Shown: positions 32,511 through 45,189, counted from the stretch's first letter. The stretch is DNA of 64,000 nucleotides from Pteria penguin (GCA_035048485.1 CM068593.1:6023151-6087150), one strand, 5' to 3'. Made by a program: numbers and translations. The notes: generated from the letters alone by a model not told the origin.

Positions 32511-35500
32511 AGACAATAGGTCTGTATATAGTAGTGGCACTAGATCGGTATGTGGTAAAGGCATTAGATCTGTATATATTAGAGGCACTAGATCTATATA
32601 TAGTAGAGGCACTAGATCTGTATATAGTAGAGACACTAGATCTGTATATAGTAGTGACACTAGATCTGTATATAGTAGTGACACTAGATCTGTATATAGT
32701 AGAGACACTAGATCTGTATATAGTAGAGACAATAGGTCTGTATATAGTAGTGACATTAGATCTGTACATAGTAGAGGCACTAGATCTGTATATAGTAGTG
32801 ACACTAGATCTGTACATAGTAGAGGCACTAGATCTGTATATAGTAGTGACACTAGATCTGTATATAGTACAGACACTAGATCTGTATATAGTAGAGACAA
32901 TAGGTCTGTATATAGTAGTGACATTAGATCTGTACATAGTAGAGGCACTAGATCTGTATATAGTAGTGACACTAGATCTGTATATAGTAGAGGCACTAGA
33001 TCTGTACATAGTAGAGGCACTAGATCTGTATATAGTAGAGGCACTAGATCTGTATATAGTACAGACACTAGATCTGTATATAGTAGAGACAATAGGTCTG
33101 TATATAGTAGTGACATTAGATCTGTACATAGTAGAGGCACTAGATCTGTATATAGTAGTGACACTAGATCTGTATATAGTAGAGGCACTAGATCTGTATA
33201 TAGTAGAGACACTAGATCTATATATAGTAGAGACACTAGATCTGTATATAGTAGTGACACTAGATCTGTATATAGTACAGACACTAGATCTGTATATAGT
33301 AGAGGCACTATATCTGTACATAGTAGTGACACTAGATCTGTATATAGTAGTGACACTAGATATGTATATAGTAGAGGCACTAGATCTGTATATAGTAGTG
33401 ACACTAGATCTGTACATAGTAGTGACACTAGATCTGTATATAGTAGTGACACTAGATCTGTATATAGTAGTGACACTAGATCTGTATATAGTAGAGGCAC
33501 TAGATCTGTATATAGTAGAGACACTAGATCTGTATATAGTAGTGACACTAGATCTGTATATAGTAGAGGCACTAGATCTGTATATAGTAGTGACACTAGA
33601 ACTGTATATAGTAGAGACAATAGGTCTGTATATAGTAGTGACATTAGATCTGTACATAGTAGAGGCACTAGATCTGTATATAGTAGTGACACTAGATCTG
33701 TACATAGTAGAGGCACTAGATCTGTATATAGTAGTGACACTAGATCTGTATATAGTACAGACACTAGATCTGTATATAGTACAGACAATAGGTCTGTATA
33801 TAGTAGTGACATTAGATCTGTATATAGTAGAGGCACTAGATCTGTATATAGTAGTGACACTAGATCTGTATATAGTAGAGGCACTAGATCTGTATATTGT
33901 AGAGGCACTAGATCTGTATATAGTAGAGGCACTAGATCTATATATAGTAGAGGCACTAGATCTGTATGAAGTAGTGACACTAGATCTGTATATAGTACAG
34001 ACACTAGATCTGTATATAGTACAGACACTAGATCTGTACATAGTAGAGGCACTATATCTGTACATAGTAGTGACACTAGATCTGTATATAGTAGTGACAC
34101 TAGATCTGTATATAGTAGAGACACTAGATCTGTATATAGTAGTGACACTAGATCTGTATATAGTAGAGACACGAGATCTGTATATAGTAGTGACACTAGA
34201 ACTGTATATAGTAGAGACAATAGGTCTGTATATAGTAGTGACATTAGATCTGTACATAGTAGAGGCACTAGATCTGTATATAGTAGTGACACTAGATCTG
34301 TACATAGTAGAGGCACTAGATCTGTATATAGTAGTGACACTAGATCTGTATATAGTACAGACACTAGAGCTGTATATAGTAGAGACAATAGGTCTGTATA
34401 TAGTAGTGACATTAGATCTGTATATAGTAGAGGCACTAGATCTGTATATAGTAGTGACACTAGATCTGTATATAGTAGAGGCACTAGATCTGTATATTGT
34501 AGAGGCACTAGATCTGTATATAGCAGAGGCACTAGATCTATATATAGCAGAGGCACTAGATCTGTATAAAGTAGTGACACTAGATCTGTATATAGTACAG
34601 ACACTAGATCTGTATATAGTACAGACACTAGATCTGTACATAGTAGAGGCACTATATCTGTACATAGTAGTGACACTAGATCTGTATATAGTAGTGACAC
34701 TAGATCTGTATATAGTAGAGACACTAGATCTGTATATAGTAGTGACACTAGATATGTATATAGTAGTGACACTAGATCTGTACATAGTAGTGACACTAGA
34801 TCTGTATATAGTAGTGACACTAGATCTGTATATAGTAGTGACACTAGATCTGTATATAGTAGAGGCACTAGATCTGTATATAGTAGTGACACTAGATCTG
34901 TATATAGTAGAGGCATTAGATCTGTATATAGTAGTGACACTAGATCTGTATATAGTAGACACTCTAGATCTATATATAGTAGAGGCACTAGATCTGTATA
35001 TAGTAGTGACACTAGATCTGTATGTAGTAGTGACACTAGATCTGTATATAGTAGTGACACTAGATCTGTATATAGTAGAGGCACTAGATCTGTATATAGT
35101 AGAGACACTAGATCTGTATATAGTAGAGACATTAGATCTGTATATAGTAGAGACACTAGATCTGTATATAGTAGAGACACTAGATCTGTATATAGTAGAG
35201 ACACTAGATCTGTATATAGTAGTGACACTAGATCTGTATATAGTAGTGACACTAGATCTGTATATAGTAGTGACACTAGATCTGTATATAGTAGTGACAC
35301 TAGATCTGTATATAGTAGAGGCACTAGATCTGTATATAGTAGTGACACTAGATCTGTATATAGTAGAGGCACTAGATCTGTATATAGTAGTGACACTAGA
35401 TCTGTATATAGTAGTGACACTAGATCTGTATATAGTAGAGACACGAGATCTGTATATAGTAGAGACACTAGATCTGTATATAGTAGTGACACTAGATCTG

Positions 35501-37989
35501 TATATAGTAGAGACACTAGATCTGTATATAGTAGAGACACTAGATCTGTTTATAGTAGTGACCCTAGATCTGTATATAGTAGAGACAATAAGTCTGTATA
35601 TAGTAGTGACACTAGATCTGTATATAGTAGAGACACTAGATCTGTATATAGTAGTGACACTAGATCTGTATATAGTAGAGGCACTAGATCTGTATATAGT
35701 AGAGACACTAGATCTGTATATAGTAGAGACATTAGATCTGTATATAGTAGAGACACTAGATCTGTATATAGTAGAGACACTAGATCTGTATATAGTAGTG
35801 ACACTAGATCTGTATATAGTAGAGACACGAGATCTGTATATAGTAGAGACACTAGATCTGTATATAGTAGTGACACTAGATCTGTATATAGTAGAGACAC
35901 TAGATCTGTATATAGTAGAGACACTAGATCTGTTTATAGTAGTGACCCTAGATCTGTATACAGTAGAGACAATAAGTCTGTATATAGTAGTGACACTAGA
36001 TCTGTATATAGTAGAGACACTAGATCTGTATATAGTAGTGACACTAGATCTGTATATAGTAGAGGCACTAGATCTGTATATAGTAGAGACACTAGATCTG
36101 TATATAGTAGAGACATTAGATCTGTATATAGTAGAGACACTAGATCTGTATATAGTAGAGACACTAGATCTGTATATAGTAGAGACACTAGATCTGTATA
36201 TAGTAGTGACACTAGATCTGTATATAGTAGTGACACTAGATCTGTATATAGTAGTGACACTAGATCTGTATATAGTAGTGACACTAGATCTGTATATAGT
36301 AGAGGCACTAGATCTGTATATAGTAGTGACACTAGATCTGTATATAGTAGAGGCACTAGATCTGTATATAGTAGTGACACTAGATCTGTATATAGTAGTG
36401 ACACTAGATCTGTATATAGTAGAGACACGAGATCTGTATATAGTAGAGACACTAGATCTGTATATAGTAGTGACACTAGATCTGTATATAGTAGAGACAC
36501 TAGATCTGTATATAGTAGAGACACTAGATCTGTTTATAGTAGTGACCCTAGATCTGTATATAGTAGAGACAATAAGTCTGTATATAGTAGTGACACTAGT
36601 TCTGTATATAGTAGAGACACTAGATCTGTATATAGTAGTGACACTAGATCTGTATATAGTAGAGGCACTAGATCTGTATATAGTAGTGACACTAGATCTG
36701 TATATAGTAGAGACATTAGATCTGTATATAGTAGAGACACTAGATCTGTATATAGTAGAGACACTAGATCTGTATATAGTAGTGACACTAGATCTGTATA
36801 TAGTAGAGACACGAGATCTGTATATAGTAGAGACACTAGATCTGTATATAGTAGTGACACTAGATCTGTATATAGTAGAGACACTAGATCTGTATATAGT
36901 AGAGACACTAGATCTGTTTATAGTAGTGACCCTAGATCTGTATATAGTAGAGACAATAAGTCTGTATATAGTAGTGACACTAGATCTGTATATAGTAGAG
37001 ACACTAGATCTGTATATAGTAGTGACACTAGATCTGTATATAGTAGTGACACTAGATATGTACATAGTAGTGACACTAGATCTGTATATAGTAGTGACAC
37101 TAGATCTGTATATAGTAGTGACACTAGATCTGTATATAGTAGAGACACTAGATCTGTATATAGTAGAGACACTAGATCTGTATATAGTAGAGGCACGATA
37201 TCTGTATATAGTAGTGACACTAGATCTGTATATAGTAGAGACACTAGATCTGTATATAGTAGAGACACTAGATCTGTTTATAGTAGTGACCCTAGATCTG
37301 TATATAGTAGAGACAATAGGTCTGTATATAGTAGTGACACTAGATCTGTATATAGTAGAGACACTAGATCTGTATATAGTAGTGACACTAGATCTGTATA
37401 TAGTAGTGACACTAGATATGTACATAGTAGTGACACTAGATCTGTATATAGTAGTGACACTAGATCTGTATATAGTAGTGACACTAGATCTGTATATAGT
37501 AGAGACACTAGATCTGTATATAGTAGAGACACTAGATCTGTATATAGTAGAGGCACGATATCTGTATATAGTAGTGACACTAGATCTGTATATAGTAGAG
37601 ACAATAGGTCTGTATATAGTAGTGACACTAGATCTGTATATAGTAGTGACCCTAGATCTGTATATAGTAGTGACACTAAGTCTGTATATAGTAGTGACAC
37701 TAGATCTGTATATAGTGGTGACACTAGATCAGTATATAGTAGAGGCACTAGATCTGTATATAGTAGAGGCACTAGATCTGTATATAGTAGAGGCACTAGA
37801 TCTGTATATAGTAGAGGCACTAGATCTGTATATAGTAGTGACACTAGATCTGTATATAGTAGTGACACTAGATCTGTATATAGTAGTGACACTAGATCTG
37901 TATATAGTAGTGACACTAGATCAGTATATAGTAGTGACACTAGATCTGTATATAGTAGTGACACTAGATCAGTATATAGTAGAGGCACT
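32511..37989. repeat. 24-bp minisatellite, about 228 units, open in four frames
   Basis: The unit is CACTAGATCTGTATATAGTA plus GTGA, with AGGG- and AGA-type endings (GTAGTGACAC, GTAGAGGCAC, GTAGAGACAC). Nearly every unit has a BglII-type AGATCT. No frame-shifting indel is seen over 5.4 kb. Plus frame 32,534-38,056 is open for about 1,840 codons with an octapeptide (LDLYIV then VT, EA or ET); a second plus frame (TRSVYSSD) is also stop-free, and two minus frames are open (TIYRSSVT, about 1,640 codons; LLYTDLVS, about 1,020 codons then further pieces). Such symmetric openness points to unit structure rather than coding. A rare variant run (TCTGTTTATAGTAGTGACCC then GACAATAAG) recurs at 35,550, 35,934, 36,534, 36,918 and 37,278, spacings of 384, 600, 384 and 360 bp, all multiples of 24. 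Confidence 0.98.
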
Positions 37990-38036
37990 TTGTAGGTGTA
38001 AGCGACACATCTCCTGTAGGCTCTCTACATACATTG

Positions 38037-38318
38037 CATTGATTGATTTGATTTGATATTTATTTTATCGTCACACCACGAATATTTGACGTATATGGTG
38101 ACGGCATATGCCTGATGCGGGGCATACAAATTTTGACCTTTGCAACGGACCCACCCGAAGCAGTGAGGGATCTTTAACGTGCCATGCATACCACGACACG
38201 GGGCCTCGGTTTTTACTGTCTCATCCGAAAGACAGAACACCGACATGACCAGAGCGGGACTCGAACCCCGGCCTCCCGATCAGGAGTCCGACGCGATACC
38301 ACTAGGCCACGCCGGCTT
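38037..38318 (-). mobile_element. Full-length tRNA-derived SINE (family B)
   Basis: Minus-strand head AGCCGGCGTGGCCTAGTGG (A-box region) and GGGGTTCGAGTCCCGC (B box), then the conserved body with TCTTTCGGATGAGAC and GGCACGTTAAAGATCCC, then the GTGTGACG tail with AAATC repeats at 38,037-38,060. ATTGATTGATT flanks both sides and may be the target duplication, which would place the insertion inside the tail of the older SINE next to it. Open minus frames across it are not genes. Confidence 0.92.
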
Positions 38319-38402
38319 ATTGATTGATTGAATATTGTTTTACATCACACCACGATTATTTCACGTATATGGCGACGCCATCTGATGCAGTGCATACAAA
38401 TT
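38319..38402 (-). mobile_element. Older SINE family B 3' fragment
   Basis: ATTGATTGATTGAATATTG, TACATCACACCACG and TTCACGTATATGGCGACG match the tail half of the neighbouring SINEs; the rest is absent and the 33-bp array starts directly after it. Confidence 0.8.
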
Positions 38403-38800
38403 TAGGCTCAGTATATAGTAGTGACACTAGCTCTATAGGCTTAGTATATAGTAGTGACACTAGCTCTATAGGCTCAGTATGTAGTAGTGACACTAGCTCT
38501 ATAGGCTCAGTATATAGTAGTGACACTAGCTCTATAGGCTTAGTATATAGTAGTGACACTAGCTCTATAGGCTCAGTATGTAGTAGTGACACTAGCTCTG
38601 TAGCCTCAGTATATAGTAGTGACACTAGCTCTATAGGCTCAGTATATAGTAGTGACACAAACTCTATAGGCTCAGTATATAGTAGTGACACTAGCTCTAT
38701 AGGCTCAGTATATAGTAGTGACACTAGCGCTATAGGCTCAGTATATAGTAGTGACACTAGCTCTATAGGCTCAGTAAATAGTAGTGACACTAGCTGTATA
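38403..38800. repeat. 33-bp minisatellite, left part
   Basis: Twelve units of ACTAGCTCTATAGGCTCAGT plus ATATAGTAGTGAC. The unit equals the 24-bp unit of the neighbouring array with a 9-bp CTATAGGCT-type insert. Open in one plus frame (SVYSSDTSSIG) and one minus frame (SLLYTEPIELV) as by-products of the 33-bp length. Confidence 0.96.
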
Positions 38801-39077
38801 TTGATTGATTGATTGATTTTTGTTTTACGTCACACCACGAATATTTCACGTATATGGTGACGGCATCTGCCTGATGCGGGGCATACCAATTTTGACCTTT
38901 GCAACGGACCCACCCGAAGCAGTGAGGTATCTTTAACGTGCCATGCATACCACGACACGGGGCCTCGGTTTTTACTGTCTCATCCGAAAGACATGACACC
39001 GGCATGACCAGAGCGGGACTCGAACCCCGGCCTCCCGATCAGGAGTCCGACGCGATACCACTAGGCCACGCCGGCTT
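38801..39077 (-). mobile_element. Full-length SINE (family B) inserted in the 33-bp array, 13-bp TSD
   Basis: Same structure as the copy at 38.0 kb: minus-strand tRNA-like head ending at 39,077, tail of ATTG repeats beginning at 38,801. CACTAGCTGTATA occurs at 38,788-38,800 and 39,078-39,090, a perfect 13-bp target duplication derived from array sequence. The array therefore existed before this insertion. Confidence 0.95.
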
Positions 39078-39880
39078 CACTAGCTGTATAGGCTCAGTAT
39101 ATAGTAGTGACACTAGCTGTATAGGCTCAGTATATAGTAGTGACACTAGCTCTTTAGGCTCAGTATATAGTAGTGACACTAGCTGTATAGGCTCAGTATA
39201 TAATAGTGACACTAGCTCTATAGGCTCAGTATATAGTAGTGACACTAGCTCTATAGGCTTAGTTTATAGTAGTGACACTAGCTCTGTAGGCTCAGTATAT
39301 AGTAGTGACACTAGCTCTATAGGCTCAGTATGTAGTATAGACACTAGCTCTATAGGCTCAGTATATAGTAGTGACACTAGCTCTGTAGGCTCAGTATATA
39401 GTAGTGACACTAGCTCTATAGGCTCAGTATATAGTAGTGACACTAGATCTATAGGCTCAGTATATAGTAGTGACACTAGCTCTATAGGCTCAGTATATAG
39501 TAGTGACACTAGCTCTATAGGCTTAGTTTATAGTAGTGACACTAGCTCTGTAGGCTCAGTATATAGTAGTGATACTAGCTCTATAGGCTCAGTATATAGT
39601 AGTGACACTAGCTCTATAGGCTCAGTATATAGTAGTAACACTAGCTCTGTAGGCTCAGTATATAGTAGTGACACTAGCTCTATAGGCTTAGTTTATAGTA
39701 GTGACACTAGCTCTGTAGGCTCAGTATATAGTAGTGACACTAGCTCTATAGGCTCAGTATGTAGTATAGACACTAGCTCTATAGGCTTTGTGTATAGTAG
39801 TGACATTAGCCCTATTGGCTCTGTATATAGTAGTGACAGTAACCCTTTAGGCTCTGTGTATGGAAGTGACACTTAATCTT
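39078..39880. repeat. 33-bp minisatellite, right part
   Basis: About 24 units. Variant runs (GGCTTAGTTTATAGTAG then CTCTGTAGG; TATGTAGTATAGACAC) recur at about 39,260, 39,510 and 39,690, so blocks of several units were duplicated. Confidence 0.96.
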
Positions 39881-40475
39881 ATCTGATAGTAACACTTGCT
39901 CTGTAAGTTCTGTATATAGTTGTGACATTAGATCTGTAAGCTCTGTATATAGTTTGACACTAGGTATGTAAGCTGCACTAGATCTTTTAGCTCTTAAAAG
40001 AGTACTGGCACTAGCTTATTGGGTTTCACCAGATCTTTATACGCAATGGAACAAATAGAGAAGCGGAATAAAGATATGATTTTAATCAGATTGGAGCTCT
40101 GTTAGCTCTTAAAACAGTACTGTCACTAGCTCTGTTAACTCTTACAGTAGTAGCACTAGCTCAGCTCACTCTTTATACAATAGTGGCGCTAGGTTTGTTA
40201 ACTCTTTATATAGCAGTGACACTAGCTCTGTTAACTCTTTATGCAGTAGTGGCACTAGCTCTGCCAACTCCTTTTATAGTAGTGGCACTAGGTCTGTTAA
40301 CTCTTTATACAGTAGTGGCACTTGCTCTGTTAGCTTTTTATGCAGTAATGAGACTCGATATGATAGCTCTTTATGTGGTAATGACGCAAGCTCTGATAGC
40401 TCTTGTTGTTATAGTGACCTTAGCTCTGTTTTCTCATCATTTAATTAGTGACACTAGTTCTGCAGTATTATGCAG
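39881..40475. repeat. Decayed 33-bp units
   Basis: GCACTAGCTCTGTTAACTC and TTTATACAGTAGTG keep the 33-bp spacing but have diverged strongly, so this is the oldest edge of the array. An open plus frame at 40,183-40,479 follows from the same periodicity. Confidence 0.85.
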
Positions 40476-40860
40476 TTGAAGCATTCTCTCTGCATGCTCT
40501 ATACACTTATGCCTCTATATAATACTCAAAACAGCCGTATACAATTTTTACTATAGTGGTACAAATACTTGTAAAAGCGAAATTAGCGCAGCATAGTAAA
40601 GATATTTGATTTATTACACTTTTGCTGCAGGGAATTATTTTCTATTTTCAAACTTCATTAGTGATTTAAGAGCGATAACTCCTGTGTGTCATTGTTACTG
40701 CACGTACTCGTATTTCTGTAATCATTAAGGCTATCTGATTCCGTCTCTCGTTCAAACGTCGTAAAGTTTTGTTATTGGGAAGATGCTGTAATTTTCCTAT
40801 TACAGTTTTTGTTTGTAAAGCTCGAGGTTAGAAACTAAGAGAAGATTGATTCAGAGCTAA
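40476..40860. other. Unique AT-rich sequence
   Basis: No gene or element recognised. Confidence 0.5.
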
Positions 40861-40929
40861 ATGGTGACCACTATATAATGGTGACCACTATATAATGGTG
40901 ACCACTATATAATGGTGACCACTATATAA
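40861..40929. repeat. 17-bp tandem repeat, four units
   Basis: GGTGACCACTATATAAT repeated four times; the GGTGACC part is nearly palindromic. Confidence 0.97.
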
Positions 40930-41059
40930 TCCCAAATTTATCGTAAAGATATATCATCATGTAATTCATAACAAAAGTTCCTTCATGGAGTTTGTTCACG
41001 CAGAGTAACAATTCATGTCATTTACAGTTTAAGTACAATTCTGTCACATAGAAGACATA

Positions 41060-41220
41060 GAAGAGCTTACTGGAATGTAAAGTTATAAAGTCAATGTTCT
41101 TCATAACCAGGGATCTTACTGGAGTGTAAAGTTATAAAGTCAATGTTCTTCATAACCAGGGATCTTACTGGAGTGTAAAGTTATAAAGTCAATGTTATTC
41201 ATAACCAGGGATCTTAAGAT
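41060..41220. repeat. About 49-bp tandem repeat, three units
   Basis: TTACTGGAGTGTAAAGTTAT and CAATGTTCTTCATAACCAGG occur three times at about 49-bp spacing; the first unit starts CTTACTGGAATG. Confidence 0.95.
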
Positions 41221-41402
41221 ATATAAGTCCCTGTCATAATTGATCTTCTATTAGAATAGACCCGCTTATATCGTTATAAAAGCATCACTTTTTACATGTT
41301 TTTTCCAGTAATTTTATATCATTATTATTTACTTCGATTTTGTGTTTGTGTTCTTTCTTTTCTTTTTTTTTTTTTTTGCTTGATTTTGTTTTCATTTTCT
41401 TT

Positions 41403-41425
41403 GGGTGGGGGTGGGGGTGGGGGTG
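41403..41425 (+). other. Canonical G-quadruplex motif
   Basis: Four runs of three to five G separated by single T bases. Short single-base loops are known to favour a very stable parallel quadruplex. A T-rich tract lies just upstream. Confidence 0.85.
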
Positions 41426-41538
41426 CATATTTCCTTAATTTTAAGATTTCCATAAGTCTATAACATCAATGTATTTCATATTTTCAGATGTGATGAAAAC
41501 AGAATATCACTATTGTGTCAAAATATTCAACTTCTGCG

Positions 41539-42440
41539 CATTCTACACTGATCTGATCCCAGGCATAATCTCTTCTACACTGATCTGATCCCAGGCATAA
41601 TCTCTTCTACACTGATCTGATACCAGGCATAATCTTTTACACTGATTTGATCTCGGACGTAACCTCTTGTACGTTGACTTGATCCTAGACATAACCTCTT
41701 GTACATTGACTTGATATTCAACACATTCTACACTGATTCGATCTCAGGCATAATCTCTTATACACTGACTTGATCTCAGGCATAATCTCTTCTACACTGG
41801 CTTGATCTCAGGCATAACCTCTTTGACACTGACGTGATCTCAGGCATAACCTCTTCTACACTGACTTGATCTCAGACATAACCTCTTTTACACTGACTTG
41901 ATCTCAGGCATAATCTCTTCTACATTGACTTGATCTCAGGCATAATTTCTCCTCACTGACTTGATCTCAGTCATAATTTCTTCTACACTGACTTGATCTC
42001 AGACATTATCTCTTCTACACTGACTTGATCTCAGGCATAACCTCTTTTACACTGACTTGATCTCAGGCATAATTTCTCCTCACTGACTTGATCTCAGGCA
42101 TAATTTCTTCTACACTGACTTGATCTCAGACATTATCTCTTCTACACTGACGTGATCTCAGGCATAATCTCTTCTACACTGACTTGATCTCAGACATTAT
42201 CTCTTCTACACTGACTTGATCTCAGGCATAACCTCTTTTACACTGACTTGATCTCAGGCATAATTTCTCCTCACTGACTTGATCTCAGGCATAATCTCTT
42301 CTACACTGACTTGATCTCAGGCATAATTTCTTCTACACTGACTTGATCTCGGGCATTATTTCTTCTACACTGACTTGATCTCAGGCATAACCTCTTGTAC
42401 TCTGAATTGATCTTAGGTATAACCTTTTCTACACAACCTT
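41539..42440. repeat. 32-bp minisatellite
   Basis: About 28 units: CTTCTACACTGACTTGATCT and CAGGCATAATCT. The first units carry CTGATCTGATCCCAGG. Shorter units with TTTCTCCTCACTGAC recur at 41,947, 42,069 and 42,266, showing multi-unit duplication. Confidence 0.96.
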
Positions 42441-45189
42441 GATCACAGACAAAACGTCTTCTATGACCCATCCAGAAATAATTTGAACTCGAGTTATCGG
42501 TCTTTTTCTTTTTTGATATATATGAGTTTTCTTCTTATTTTATCTTTTGTGCATCTAATGTTTAAAAAAAATATTACAAAGTAACAATAAATTTGAAATG
42601 ATTTGACATGATTGAATGTACAATTCCTTCAACACAAAACTCACTGTACATGCTTATGTTAGGTTCTTTTTCTTTTCTCAAAACTAATACAATATGTTGC
42701 CACAACAAGAAAACGAATTTGAAAATGAAAAAGAGCAACCATTCCATCATGTATAAGGATAAATGTACACCGGCAAACGAACGTTACCTATGTAAATTCG
42801 TACATATTTGCAATATTACATGTGTTTCATATCCACACGTATATAAACATAAGTAGGCCTACCTTCAGCAGTGACGGAAAAGTCACGGAAGTCGCCTCGG
42901 ACACATACAAGCACGGAGGACGGACAGATCATTTGACTCTCCCACACTCATCCCCCTCATTCCACTCCTTTCCGCCATCACTTCTTGAATTTCTCATCAA
43001 AGTTTACTTGTACTTACAGCTAATTGATTCATAAGACATGTAAATGTGGGACATCAATCTATAGAAGGATATTTGTGATTCAACAATATTCATTGCATTT
43101 ATATGTACGACAAAAAATAAAGATGTAAATGTTATTGACCCATCCTTTTCGTGTAATATTTATTGAATTTCGTGACGTCCCAATACATTTTCATTGTTTG
43201 TCCGAGGTATGACCGAGGTGTAAAGTATTGTGACGTCATCTGATTTAATAATTTTCCGCGCATAAATGGAAGGGTCAATTAATTATGAAATGAAATAATG
43301 ATGTAAAATCAGGGTTCAAAATAAGAAATATTTTTATATATAAAATAATTGATTCCTGTAAGAAATAAGCATCATACTCCGTCCAGTGCATTATATCTCA
43401 TTGAGAGGTGTTTGACAGACGTATATAAGGACGTGCGGCTCGAATAAAGTAAACTGTTAAAGGAATCCAATATATGACATGGTAACGTTTTCACTTTTGA
43501 AAATGTATATTAATGGAACATAATATACACTCGTTGATGGTATACCATTAAGCAAATCGAATTATTTACGAATAGTAGAATTGAATTTTTGACAACATTT
43601 GGCAAATGTAAAGATTATATATTTCGCATGGTAAATTTAGGTGTTTACAATGAGCAAGTTTTGGAGTTTTGAAAGCACACACACATATGACTCTATATGC
43701 GTGAGTCAAGTATACATATATGTATATGAATGTATATGTTTTTCAATATGCCCAGTATATGAACGGATGTGATTTCACACTTCGCCCAGTGAAGGAATGG
43801 GTAGGCCATAGGGTGCTAACGACACCAGCCGCACATTCGTACCTATAACCGTTGCAAGTTAACCCCTCTCTGTGTAGTGAGCAGGATCCACGGACTACGA
43901 TCTTTTTTTTTTAATTTGCCAACTTATTTACGAAGGGTAAATGACGTGCGAGATTTCCGACCTAACTCTGAGAGAAATAGGCTTACCTCATATGTGAGAA
44001 AGGGTATCTGCATTTGTATACAGATCATGAATGGTTGTTATTTGTAATATACATGAGCAATATGGTCGGACGAAAAAATTTACAGGACAACAGATGGATA
44101 ACAACGAATTTAAAATATGTACTACATGTATACAAGGCATTTATATCACGTTGGTATGAATATTTCAATTCGAACAGAAAAAGGGACGACAGCATGTTAT
44201 TATTTTGCCCCCTGTCATACAATCACAGCATGCGTATGGAAGTCTGGGAAACTTGGGCTGGCAATTCTGTTTAGAGCAGATTCCATGGCATCTCCCCAGA
44301 GATGACCAACAAAGAACATTTGATGGAAAGCGACTGAAATGTGATCGTTTATTTGGTCTGAATCAAGCTTTAATGTGCATAATATTTTATCAGGCCACAT
44401 AAATTCAATTATCATACGGGTTACTGGCATATTGTTTCACAAACTTAAAAGGGCAAATCAACTTCTGAAACTAGGATCGTTGTTTATCATCAGATGGTGG
44501 GCTAATGCCTGCTGTGGGAAAGTTTTCCACAGGGGCGGATTTAGTGCGAATGCAGTCAGAATGCTGTTCATCTTAAGTCCGTAAACGAACTCGTCAGTGT
44601 AGGTGAATAATGATCACAACGCTTTGCTTGTTAAAATACCCCCATTAATAGAAAGAGTACAAAAAGGTCTATGTATAAAAGATGTTATGTTTGTCACACG
44701 AGTCACGCCGATTCTGTTATTACTCCATTTCAACTGCATTCGGAACCACCTCAACCTTTACTTGTGTCCTTTTTTTCTAAATCTAAATGTTTTGTAATTT
44801 AAAGTGATGTGCTCACTTTAATAAATTAAACAAAAATTAAATTAGAAAAGGACACTTGTATCTGCGTAAAAGGACTAGGACGTCGTTCGGTGCAATGATT
44901 ACCTTTGGTTTCATATACAGTTGGGGTAAACTTACGCAATATGTTAAAGCGGAAATGGAACAAGAAGTGCCTATTGAGGATATGGTATACTTTACATTCC
45001 TGAATGAAAGTACTTATTCTTATTGCGTAATTTTATGTAATAAATGAACATGTATCGTTTATTCATTGAAATATTATAAAAACTTGGTGCTTGGTGCCCG
45101 AATCACCGAGGTACTATATTCAAGACGTCGGTATCATTATGACATTCGAGACATTTTGTGCAGCAAATAGTCGAAGTATTTCGATATGA
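42441..45189. other. Unique sequence; possible first exon and TATA-like motif only
   Basis: No protein family recognised among several 60-86-codon frames (44,014-44,800). A minus-strand candidate untranslated exon ends at a CTGAAG/GTAGGCC donor at 42,863, and an ATGGCGG start in it runs into a stop after 31 codons. TATATAAG at 43,422-43,429 resembles a TATA box but nothing downstream supports a gene. TGACGTCA lies at 43,231-43,238. Confidence 0.45.

Noticed and set aside
32534..38056. About 1,840-codon plus-strand open frame, and antisense frames of about 1,640 and 1,020 codons
   Set aside because: All are produced by a 24-bp unit without stops in four frames; no promoter, start context, signal peptide or splice evidence. 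Kept as a property of the array, not as genes.
38258..38317. tRNA gene
   Set aside because: The same tRNA-like head occurs in two SINE copies, each followed by the same body and AATC tail.
38356..39876. Ser/Asp-rich (SVYSSDTSSIG) and antisense (SLLYTEPIELV) frames
   Set aside because: Products of the 33-bp array; one of them also crosses the inserted SINE.
42863..43035. Minus-strand coding exon starting ATGGCGG
   Set aside because: The frame stops after 31 codons before the donor; at best an untranslated first exon.
43422..43429. TATA box promoter
   Set aside because: The motif alone is common in AT-rich DNA; no exon or transcript signal downstream.
43770..43900. SINE-like or gene-like GC-richer segment
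   Set aside because: No tRNA boxes, tail or TSD could be identified.
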